From: Ilyonectria destructans | Taxonomy: Eukaryota; Ascomycota; Sordariomycetes; Hypocreales; Nectriaceae | Length of the DNA stretch: 27,258 bases | Assembly (NCBI GenBank): GCA_020740775.1 | Contig: JAHEWK010000063.1 | Span: forward strand, 1-27,258 | Direction of reading: 5' to 3' | Shown: positions 16,739 to 26,019 of the stretch, piece by piece | Layout of the letters: each line of letters starts with the position of its first letter | Position numbering within the stretch: position 1 is the stretch's first letter | Translations under genes and position numbers: made by a program | Notes under the pieces: model-generated | Seen by the model: only the letters and a program-made list of their open reading frames with translations | What the model was told of the DNA's origin: nothing | Databases searched by the model: none

Positions 16739-19312
16739 ATGGCGGACTTATGTCTTGACCCTAAACTACCGACCAACAACGATGGCCATGCCGGGGTCCC
16801 TCGGCCTGCTCTGGATCCGGAACCCGAAGTCCTCCAACCTTCTACTTGGGCACCAACAAGTGATGAGGAGCGGAGGATGTTCTGCGTCTGGAAGGGATTC
16901 ACGCTGGCCGAGCGCAGCAAAGATACCCTATCATGGGTATGGAATTACGGGGTCGAGATTCAATCTAAAACATCCCGACGATGGATCTGTATGCCATGTG
17001 TGCGCCAGAAGACCCCCACGCCGCAGTCATATGAATCCAAAGGCACCCAAAACGCTGAACTCCACCTCTGGAAAGCTCACGGCTACTGGGATCCATCAGG
17101 ACGACGATCAACACCGTCAGAGAAGAAAGGAGGCAAGAGGTTGCTTGCTTCTATTTCGGACTTCATGAGCCTCAAACGCTCCGATCCAAAGGATCAAGCG
17201 CTGGCCAATAGCTTGATCAAACGCTTCGATCGAGGAGAGTTCCAGAAGCTCATTGTCAACTGGATAGTCGAAAGCCAGCAATCGTTCAAGCAGGTTGAAC
17301 ACCCTCGATTGCAACAGATTTTCGAATACCTCAATCCGGCGGTCAAGGTTACGAGTGCACACATTACGGCGAAGACCGTGCACAGACTGGCGGTTCAACA
17401 ATTCGAGCGATATCATTGCACGGTCCAACAGGTCTTGAAGTGGTCGCCGGGTCAGATCCACATTGCTTTTGACGGCGCAAGGACTAGGAATCGTCACGCA
17501 TTATATGGCGTGACGGCTGTCTTCAGATACCACGAGAATCAGCTCCAAAAAGTCGTGCTCTGCATTCCGGAGCTGGTAGAATGACATACTGGCGAGAACA
17601 TTGCCGCCGAGATCCTCGAGATCATTAGGCCGTTTGGCATCGAGGACAAGATCGGTTACTTCACTCTCGATAATGCAACAAATAATGAAACGGCAATGAC
17701 AGAGATTGCAGAAGAGCTGAAGTTCGACCCAGTTCAACGGCGCGTTCGATGCATGGGACATATCCTTAACCTTGTTGTTAAATCCCTTCTCTTTGGAAAG
17801 GATGTTGATGCGTTTGAGAAGTCTCATCAAGGGGGAACCTTTGGCGAGAGCAACCCATGACGAGTGGATGCGGAAGGGTCCTGTCGGGAAAGCGCACAAC
17901 TTCGTCGTTTGGGCCCATCGGTCCGACTTACTGACTCAGTTGCTTCGTCAACTGTAATAAGACTCATTTGCAGCTTCTGGCGATCCTGAAGGAGGAAAGC
18001 AACGGCCAGCTGACGTTGTCCTTGATAACGATACTAGATGGTTATCCCAATACTACATGATAAAACGAATGCTTCGCTTGCAGCCCTTCTACGAAGAATT
18101 CATCGTGTAACGGGTCAGGCCCACTTGGCTGGCGGCTCTGCCGCCAAGCCTGAATTCTTCTCCACAGCGCCATCGAGTTGATTCTCGAATCTTCTATATT
18201 AAAGAAGATATAACGCGTCTTCACGCACCCAGTTTGTATTTACATTCTTTCCTTTCTTCATCTTGAAAGTAAACAGCATAGGGACTAGTTAGTTGAATCA
18301 ACTCGCTAGAAGCCTTTCACACATCGTCAAAGCCAAGAGGCTCTCCCAAGACGCTCGGAAGGGTGAGGGAGGACAGAAGTTTCCTCCCTGCCTCGAGGAG
18401 TCGAGCTTCATCAACGAGAGCGATTGGGCGGTGTTGAGAACGTTTGATGAGATCCTCTCCGACTTTCACGTCGTTGTGCAAGTACTTCAGGGAGATGGAC
18501 AGCCGCGATATCGATCGTCTGGAGTTAGGGAAACCTTTGGCTCTATGGTTGATGTGCTGGAGGCGTTCGAATTCCTACTTGGGAAACTCGAGGACGCAAA
18601 ATCGCATATTGAGAGTCATCCTGAGCCGGAGCAATTCGGTGTCAATATCAACCTTGGCTGGACGAAGCTTGATAAATATTACAATACTTTGAGGGATTCT
18701 CCAGTATACTACGCCGCTGCCGCCTTACACCCAAGCCTACGATGGGACTATTTCGACGAGGTTTGGGGTCAACAACATCCGGGTTGGGTCGATGAGGCGA
18801 AGGATATCGTGCAACGTCTTTGGGATACGGAATACAGAGACCTACAGATCACAGTCACGTCTCCTGAAGGTCCGGTTGTAAAGAGGCGAAAGACGACCTT
18901 GTCCTCCTTTGATCGGTATCGTAACCGCTACCGTCAAAGCCAACCGTCCGCTGCTCAAGCGGATGAATATATCCGCTGGCAGGCCAGTGTGTCTGGGAGC
19001 GACAAGGACATCGCAGACCCAGTTGAGTATTGGATTCTGAAGAGGTTTGAGTACCCGAGGCTATCTCGAATGGCCCTTGACGTCATGACAGTGCCGGCCA
19101 TGAGCTCAGAGTACGAGAGACTATTCTCCGCCACCGGGTTGATGGTCACGCCCCTCCGAAACCGCTTAGACGCTGGCACGATTGGGCTAATCCAAACGCT
19201 GCGATCTTGGTTACGCGCAGGCATTATCGAAGATGTCGATAACATACTGCTTGATGATACAGCGCTGGAGGAGTCTGTTGAACGGGGTTATTCGGATGAA
19301 TGTGAGGAGTGA
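16739..19312 (+). pseudogene. hAT transposase with BED-type zinc finger
   Basis: Translation begins at ATG 16739. Residues about 80-115 hold a BED-type zinc finger (WICMPC, then HLWKAHG). The RNase-H-like core follows, with WSPGQIHIAFDGARTRNRHA carrying the first Asp, IGYFTLDNATNNETAM the second, and RVRCMGHILNLVVKSL. After the interruption, LNPSL-type and dimerisation motifs appear (SPVYYAAAALHPSLRWDYF, then MSSEYERLFSATG). The stop is at 19312. Breaks: an in-frame TGA at 17582 in a context where CGA would give Arg, a frame change near 17860, several between 17950 and 18060, and an LTR-like insert at about 18105-18295. The last 340 codons (18293-19312) are open. It is the likely own transposase of the 12277-19518 element. 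Confidence 0.85.
18105..18295. mobile_element. probable solo LTR or small insertion in the hAT transposase
   Basis: Coding similarity stops after LQPFYEEFI and resumes with NQLARSLSHIV, leaving about 191 foreign bases. The insert begins TGTAACGGGTCAGG, close to the start of the solo LTR at 972 (TGTAACGGGCTG). It contains a strong GC hairpin (CTTGGCTGGCGGC-tct-GCCGCCAAG). I could not find a matching target duplication or a clear CA end, so its exact borders are uncertain. Confidence 0.45.
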
Positions 19313-19379
19313 GGCAATATACAGGTTCGGTAGCTTCAAAAATTGCCCGAATAGGAAATCCGATTTAGTGTGACAGGGG

Positions 19380-19500
19380 TCTTCCACGGGTTCAATATTA
19401 TGGACATCAATCCACGGATAGCCCTGTGGACATCAATCCACGAGCACTCTGCTGAGTAAGCCGTCAATTCAATCCACGAAGTCGGATATTGACGTGGATG
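19380..19500. repeat. right subterminal repeats of the hAT element (ATCCACG motif)
   Basis: TCAATCCACG-like copies occur at about 19418, 19434 and 19470, with an inverted form at 19493. They mirror the motif cluster at the left end and directly adjoin the right TIR. Confidence 0.65.
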
Positions 19501-19519
19501 GATTGATTCCCTACCCTGG
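19499..19519 (-). repeat. right 21-bp TIR of the hAT element
   Basis: Exact inverted partner of 12276-12296, ending CCCTACCCTGG. The FG-GAP coding sequence begins right after it. Confidence 0.85.
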
Positions 19520-22442
19520 GAAGAACCAGGGCGATGGGAAGTTTACAGCCCTTGACCCCAAGTGGGCTACTGGTCTTGATTCCCGTGGAAAAGTTACCTT
19601 TCAGGATATGGATGGGGATGGATACGCCGACTATGTTATGGTAGAGAGCAGCGGCCAAGTCAAATGGGCGAGAAATACGCACAACAACGGCAAGGACCCT
19701 GACAAGCGCAACTGGGAGACGGCAAAAACGATAGCGCCGGGCCCTCAGGGTATACCCTCTGATAGAGCTCGGCTATACGACTTGGATGGAGACAAGAAGT
19801 CCGATTATGTGATTGTCTACGCAGGCGGCGCCGTCAGGGCGTTCCGGAATCTTCATGGCGATGGTGAGGACCGCACGTGGGGGGATCTCGGCACCATCGC
19901 GCCGGGAGTTTCAGGTGTTACGGGCGACATGATTCGGTTCGCAGACACGGATGGCGATGGGCTGGCGGACTTCCTCGCTGTAGACTCAGACGGAAGCATC
20001 AAAATGTGGAAGAATACCGGTACTGGCTTCAGCGCAAAGGGCGTGACTTTCCGCCTCGCCGATTTGACGGGCGACGGGAAAGCCGACATCATTGCTGTCG
20101 ATTCCAAGGGACGAGCGCAGGCATGGCTCAACAAGGGCCTGGGCAACGCCTGGGAAAGCATTGGCGAGATCGCACCAGGTCTCAACGAGGATCTCTCGTC
20201 GTCGAGGATTGAGTTCGTCGACGTCAATGGAGATGGGCTCGCCGACTACCTCGTCATCTATGGAGGTGGTGCTGTCAAGGCGTATCTCAACAATAGTAAT
20301 ATCCCCGATGCTGGCAAAAGCCGCACCTGGCAGCCAGGATTGACTATTGCACCCGGCGTTGGCGAGCCTGGTCACAAGATTCAGTTTGCTGATCTAAATG
20401 GCGATGGGTACGCCGACTATATCGTTGTGTTCGACGGAGGTGCTGCCGATGTCTATCTGAACCAGAAGAATATTCCCCCGAACGGAGGGCGTATCTGGGC
20501 GGACAAAGAGACCGTATCGGGTGGCGTTGGCGCCTCTGGCAACAAGATCGTCTTTGCGGACATCAACGGCAATGGTCTGGCGGAGTACATTGTCCAGTAT
20601 GACGGCGGCGCGTCAAAGGGGTACAATAACACTGGGAACATCCCCGATGCTGGGAAGTCACGCAACTGGGAATACATGGGGACTATTGCGGCCGGCGTCA
20701 GCCCGCAAGGCCCAGTTGTCTACGCTGACATTGATGGTGATGGTAAAGCCGATTACCTGGTTGTGTTTGACACGGGCAGAATCAACGCGTATATCAACTC
20801 GTGCGACTGGAGACCCATCCCATCAAGTGGCAATGACAACGGTGGCAATGACAACGGTGGCGATGGCGGCGATGGTAATGGTGGAGGGGTTGGTAATAGC
20901 GGTGATGACGATGGTGATGATGGAGGTGTAGGTGGACCGACTCGCACCAACACTGCGCCCTGGCCTATAGTGACCGGCCGTGGACACTGCGATGGCCCTG
21001 ACTGCGAGGATGGCAAATGCACCGGTAAGCAAAGCCCCATTGCGTGCCAGGTCTGTACGCATTACGAGTCTGACTGACCCTTGTAGGTGTTCTCTGTGGG
21101 AGCTTTGATTGTGAAGGTGATGATTGCTACAACGGCTATTGCATTGGGCGCGACTGTACCGCCATCGGCTGCATTGGTCCAGGCTGTAAGAACGGCCAGT
21201 GTGTTGGCCTAGGCTGCAAAACTACGGGCTGCCTTGGAGATGATTGCGATCCCTCATCGGGTCGCTGCAAGGGGCCCAAATGCGTCTCCATACACTGCTC
21301 CGGCCCACAGTGTGGAACAGACGGCGTCTGCATCGGACCGGGTTGCTCTAAGCCCATATGTTTCGGTATCAACTGCTCCAATGGCGTGTGCCTTGGGGCA
21401 GGATGCCATCCTGCTGGCGGCCAGGGGGGTGGTGGTTCCAACGCTGTAAGTCGTTACACTCTTTTGAGTCGTGGTTCATATGGATCGTCTAACAAGTCTT
21501 TGCAAGCCGCCGCCCGCTCCTTCACAACCAGAAGGCTGCGAGACCACGACCTTCGAAGCCTGCAATACTCGTTGCACGTATTATTCTACAACAACCAAGT
21601 GCTCAACCGACTGTAATGGTACGTGATTTCTGATTTTACCCTTTCTGCCTCCCTCTTCCAATTTCTCATAGTCCATGGACTCGTTTTGACCGACTCACTC
21701 ACTGTTTAAGACATCGAGGCCTGCACTCGCCCAACCGACAGTTCAACAGCCACAACAAAGACATGCCCCATCCCTGTCGTGACCAACGACTGGGTAGAAG
21801 ATGACCCAGATGGTCCAGCACCCACTCTTGGCGACGGTGGTCTCAACGGCGAGTGGAACAGCGGGAAACCGAACGTTTCGCAGGGAACGAGACCGACCCA
21901 AACCAAAACTTCGGCGCCTGCAAGTCCAACCAAGACGAAGGCACCCATGAAGAGAAATCAGCCCGTTTGCAACGACGAAAGTGATTTCCCGGGCCACGCC
22001 GACATACGTGCGGAGTCTGTTGAATCCCTTGCTTTTGATTTTTGCGATATTGCAAGCCTTTATCAGGCAATCGGCCCAGGTCAAGAAATAAAAGAAACTT
22101 TGTCTGATAAATACGGCATCAAATTCCGTTATTCCATCAAGTGGATCGAGGGCTGCATCACTACGGTGGACAAGCAGGAGGTGATCTACCCACTCACTGA
22201 GGACGATCGGGATTGGCCATGGGGCTCAGAATGCTGGGTTATTTTTCGCGATAGCTGGGAACTATGTGAGTCATTTCGTTTGCAGTTACCTGATATTTCC
22301 ATACACTGACATGAACGTAACAGGCAATAATGGTGGAGTAGCAGGGTATTCAGATGCAGCATGTCTTAGATATCAGTTGGATGCAGGGATCTGGCATGCA
22401 TCATTGCCATTGCTCTGTAGTCTCATAATAACCTTGAGTTGA
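19520..22442 (+). CDS. FG-GAP/VCBS repeat protein with cysteine-rich tail, 5' truncated
   Basis: Five exons can be traced: 19520-21024, 21087-21445, 21507-21618, 21711-22265 and 22324-22442. The first encodes eight FG-GAP/VCBS-type repeats, each with a calcium-loop-like motif such as DMDGDGYADY, DTDGDGLADF, DLTGDGKADI and DIDGDGKADY. A Gly/Asn/Asp-rich linker follows (about 20825-20930). Exon 2 has about 20 cysteines in a repeated GxxC-xxGxC pattern (GPGCKNGQC, GLGCKTTGC). Exons 3 and 4 form a Thr-rich linker and a C-terminal domain (FCDIASLYQAIGPGQEI, ECWVIFRDSWEL). Such proteins are usually secreted or wall-associated, often with an N-terminal SGNH hydrolase domain; here the 5' end, signal peptide and any catalytic domain are cut off by the hAT TIR. 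Introns 2 and 3 need AAG acceptors to keep frame. Confidence 0.8.
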
Positions 22443-23165
22443 TTTGGGGAAAATTGTAAAAAAATAAAGACAGAATTGGTATCAGATGCTGCCAGAGATC
22501 TAGACTTCTTAAATTTCGATGCCTGTACCTTCGTTGTCACGGCCCAGGTTAGGTCCAGGCGATCAAGACCGGCAATGAAAACACCATACTCACTACGGAC
22601 CATTTCAAAAGTCTTTACCGAGCGATCCACCTTCAAGTACAACGCAGATCTCATCGAGCAGAAATGAGTCTGAGGAGATCGCTTCGGAGGGTACCGCGCC
22701 CTCTCTTCGACGTTAAAAGGCGGGTGGCAGGGAGAATTTGAAGTGCTGATAGAAGACTAGACGCAAGATCCTGTACATTTGCATACTGGTTAGAGGACCA
22801 CATTGCAACGAGGCTGGCTTGTAATACCCACCGTCTTGGTCAAGCTGATCCAGCGTGTCGCGTTCGCGCGAGATGATGCCCCTACCTTCACAGGTCAAGC
22901 TGAACAAAGAGCGGAAGGCATCGAAGCCTTTCCCAATGGGATGTTTCTCTATTATTTTCGACCGCGATTGATCTGCCATGGCGGATGGGATGCTCTCAAA
23001 CGGGGGAGATGGAAAGGACCAAAAGAAGTCGCGTTTCGCCGCATTTCGCTTGGCGCTGAAGTTCGCGCGCCCAGCCACCCAGACCGTAGTGGGCCTGCAA
23101 AATTTTCCACACTAGTGCTAACAGCCGCTAGTCAGGAAGAATTTTTACAGGAGAGAGTTGTCCAA
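22443..23165. other. gene-free spacer with unassigned open frames
   Basis: Frames of 90-125 codons exist on both strands (minus 22373-22654 and 22713-23078, plus 22803-23174). None shows a motif or exon structure I can recognise. The minus-strand frame at 22373-22654 overlaps the end of the FG-GAP gene. This may be the FG-GAP 3' flank plus relic sequence. Confidence 0.5.
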
Positions 23166-24910
23166 ACTGCTTAGGGGTCATCGGTTTTACAGTTCAGTTC
23201 GTTTCTGAAGATCACGGTCTGCAGTCCCTCGTGGTGAGAATAGAGGAGCTGGAAGGACAACACAGCGGCGAGAACATGGCAGAAGCCATCATGGAGTTCA
23301 TACGAGAATATGGAATAGCGTCCAAAGTTGGATACTTCATGATGGATAATGCTAGCAACATGAACACCATGATCGACAAAGTCTCCGATGACTTGGAACA
23401 TGAGTTCTATCAAACAGGATGGATTTGTTGAGACAGCTTGTTGACGATGGAAGATCTTGATTTCTAGCTAAGGGACGGGCCTAGAGCCCGTCTTTTATAC
23501 AAGATGAAGACGGCTGCTGCCGGAGGCGGCAGTCCGCCGCCGACGCACAGGGGCCGGGGCCTTGTGGGTCCCGGGGACCGGGATCGTGGTCACAGGGCCG
23601 TCGATGTGGTCTGAGATAAGAGGAGATAGAAAGGAAAGTCGCGTTGTTCGTCTGACAAGTTCGATGTTTTCTACGACCCTCTTCCTCACCGACTTCGCTG
23701 TTTGGGCCATATCATTAATCTGGCCGTAATGGAATTTCTCATAGGAAAGCGACCACCCACGACAGATTCCTACCATGGCCCGTCCAACGAGGAAGTTGAG
23801 CAAGGGAGAAAGCGAGGGGCGATAGGCAAACTTCATAATATCGTAGTCTATATTACTTGAAGCCCCCAGCGGCTTCAAGCGTTCACCATCCTTAGCGGCG
23901 GTCTTAGGTTACGGCGTGATAACGACACTCGTTGGAATTCGTGGTACAAAATGGTCGAATGGGCTCTGAGGTCTAAGGTCAGGCAAGCTATCACCATCTT
24001 TTGTGCTCAAGAGCCGGCTCTGCAACAGGATGTCCTGACTCCTTCCGACTGGGCAACTTTGACCGAGATTTGCAAATTTCTCGAGCCGTTTCAAGATGCC
24101 ACAATGGCCAACGAAGGCAATCGAAATTCCATATGTGACGTTCTGCCAACTATGGATTATCTTCTTCATCACATTGAGACATCCAGGGAGACCACCGCGG
24201 TCCCTCATTTGGCGACCATAATGGAGACTGCCTGGGCCAAACTAGCCGACTACTATGAAGTGACAGAGGATTCTCCAGTGTATTCAGCAGCAACGGTCTT
24301 AAATCCCTCGCTTAAGTGGGCATACATGGAGAAGACTTAGGAAGATAAGAAGGAATGGATCGAGAAGGCTAAAGCTCGCGTAGAGCAGCTGTGGAGCAAG
24401 ACATACAAGCCAACCACACCCAGTCCCATTCTCCGTCAAAAGCGGTGCACCAGAACCCACTACGAGACGGCTGAATGGATACAAGATCTGGATGAAAGAG
24501 CAAAAGGCCACGATTTTGAACATGGATGATGACGAGTACGAAGTATACTGTCGCGAACCTGTGATGATGATATCGGATCCTTTGAAATGGTGGCTCGAAC
24601 TGGCTCAGCGAAGAAGATTCCCTAACCTGTCCTTGATGGCCATCGACATTCTATCGATTCCGCCTATGTCTGCTGAGACCAGAGCGACTCTTCTCCAAAG
24701 CTAGACTGACAGTCACCGACCAGCGAGGATCTATGAAAATTGAAACTTTGAATCTTTTGGAATGCCTACGATCCTGGGACAGGAGCGCTCTGATAGCCCA
24801 GTCGGAAGTAAGTTTTGCATTCTGTGAGGTGTACATACCATTTTCTAAGTAATGAATTCTAGCATGGCTACGTTGCTCCGGCAGCTACGGATGCTATGCC
24901 TGATGTTTAG
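23166..24910 (+). pseudogene. hAT transposase, 5' truncated and interrupted
   Basis: Similarity starts abruptly at about 23170 with VIGFTVQFVSEDHGLQSL, inside the catalytic core. It continues through HSGENMAEAIMEFIREYG and the second Asp region KVGYFMMDNASNMNTMI. An insert occupies 23426-23657. Coding resumes with RLRCLGHIINLAVMEFLIG, NDTRWNSWYKM and SPVYSAATVLNPSLKWAYM. The dimerisation domain (FPNLSLMAIDILSIPPMSAE) is broken by an indel near 24678. A final 55-nt intron (24808-24862, GTAAGT...CTAG) leads to a short last exon ending at TAG 24910. The N-terminal zinc finger and first Asp are absent. It differs clearly from the transposase at 16739, so it is a separate hAT lineage. Confidence 0.83.
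23426..23657 (-). mobile_element. LTR-like insertion in the hAT transposase
   Basis: About 232 bp separate two colinear pieces of hAT coding sequence. The block starts TGTTGAGACA and ends GTCTGACA, with TG...CA ends, and contains a TATA-like TTTTATAC and GC-rich palindromic runs (GACGGGC...GCCCGTC at 23473-23492, and CCGGAGGCGGCAGTCCGCC). The size and ends suit a solo LTR. The 5-bp flanks (ggatt and agttc) do not match, so the borders are provisional. Confidence 0.45.
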
Positions 24911-26019
24911 GAACTTTGTGGGTAGGCTGGCGGAAGAGACATGATCAGGTAATAGTGTATTAGTTATGTGGTGGGTAGCTTGGGGCCAGAGGTAGAAGGG
25001 AGAGCTAGACGTCGTTATGAGGTCTAGCCTATTAGTCTAGACTGTAGTCTGTATTGTAGTCTGGTCTAAAGGCGACAGACGGACTAATAGTCCAGTCTGG
25101 GCATCTCGGCTAGACTGCTGGTCTAGTCTGGGCATCTCGGCTAGACTGCTGGTCTAGTCTGACCAAGTCGGACGGACTAAATGGACAGTCTGGGGAGTTT
25201 AGACGGACTGATTGGACTATGCGAGCACTGGGGTAGGTCTCGGTCTGGTGAGCTTTGGATTACAGCCGCTGTCGCTCGTGTCCTCACACGAAGCCATGGG
25301 GATATTAGATTTGAAACTGTTTGGGTAGGATGACAGCTGATCTGATGAGTACTAGCCTTTTGCTCTACGGTGTATTATGAAATCTGTATGAATCTAGAGG
25401 GAAATGCACTCCGCATGTGCTACAAGCCCATCTTAACCGAGGTACTCTAGTCCGCTAAAGCCACTCAACTGCGGACGTTAACAAAGCGTTCATTCTTAAA
25501 AAAGACTTTCTGGATCTATGAAGTAGGAGATCGACCGCCGTAGATTTAGTGTGACCTTGATTTTCGGAAGAGTGACGTCCCAAAGTAGTCGTGAGTCAAT
25601 ATGCCTCCTATGGTGTGCCTGTCAGAGGGATATGAGTTGACATAGACCAGTGCAACATTTCGCATTGCCTCGCTTACGTAGCCTGTTCTACGTCGTAAGC
25701 AACTCCCGTAGACAGGAAAGACCAGATAGACTGCTTTTATTGAAGTTGTCGACCGCGGTATAGCGCAGGATGCTAGTATAGTGGTTGGCTAAAGCCTAGA
25801 GATCTCACCGGTTCCAATATCCAATCTGAACCGCGGCACGTTGGGTACTTCTACGCAAGCTTTTGGCAGAAGCAGCTGATTTCCAAGCAGCCAGAATAAG
25901 CCACCGTTGAAGTATGGGTATGGGCGATCGTTTCCCGCTCCCGGAGACCCTCTCTGTTGGCCAATCTTGTTCTGGCCAGCGGGCAGGCTTCGAAGCGTTC
26001 GGCATTCGGCATACCTAAT
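24911..26019. other. intergenic region with a repeat cluster, no gene recognised
   Basis: No open frame with family motifs is present. The first part carries the AGTCTAG-rich repeats at 25010-25215. The rest is the 3' flank of the nirA-like gene, including an imperfect hairpin GCTTACG...CGTcGTAAGC at about 25671-25700. Confidence 0.6.
25094..25161. repeat. 31-bp tandem repeat in an AGTCTAG-rich cluster
   Basis: Two full copies of a 31-bp unit starting AGTCTGGGCATCTCGG (25094 and 25125) are followed by the first six bases of a third (25156). Around them (25010-25215) the motifs AGTCTAG, CTAGACT and GGACTAATAGTCC recur in both orientations, as in the ends of small DNA transposons. Confidence 0.85.

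Larger units (their letters stand above)
12277..19518 (+). mobile_element. hAT transposon, composite, with nested insertions
   Basis: The left end CAGGGTAGGG (12277) and right end CCCTACCCTG (19518) belong to a 21-bp perfect inverted repeat. Both ends carry subterminal copies of a TCAATCCACG motif. The hAT transposase (16739-19312) ends about 200 bp from the right end. Starting with CAGGG is typical of hAT elements. Subtracting the nested element at 12661-16553 and the LTR-like insert leaves about 3.15 kb, a normal autonomous hAT size. The 8-bp flanks (GAGACCAC and GGAAGAAC) do not match, so no target duplication survives. The left flank is a hAT relic and the right flank an FG-GAP gene. Confidence 0.72.

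Noticed and set aside
12291..19500. A CRISPR-like reading of the recurring TCAATCCACG motif
   Set aside because: Spacing is irregular, copies occur in both orientations and sit at both transposon ends; this fits hAT subterminal repeats in a fungal genome.
19853..21062. Several long minus-strand frames opposite the FG-GAP exon
   Set aside because: They are antisense shadows caused by the repetitive, GC-rich coding sequence and lack any family motif.
22373..23174. Possible small genes between the FG-GAP gene and the third hAT
   Set aside because: No recognised motifs, no start context and no introns support them, and frames on both strands are of similar length.
25769..25823. tRNA-like A-box (TAGTATAGTGG) and B-box-like (GGTTCCAATATCC) motifs
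   Set aside because: The B-box is one base too long and breaks the consensus, and no acceptor or anticodon stem pairs; weaker than the relic at 12875-12948.
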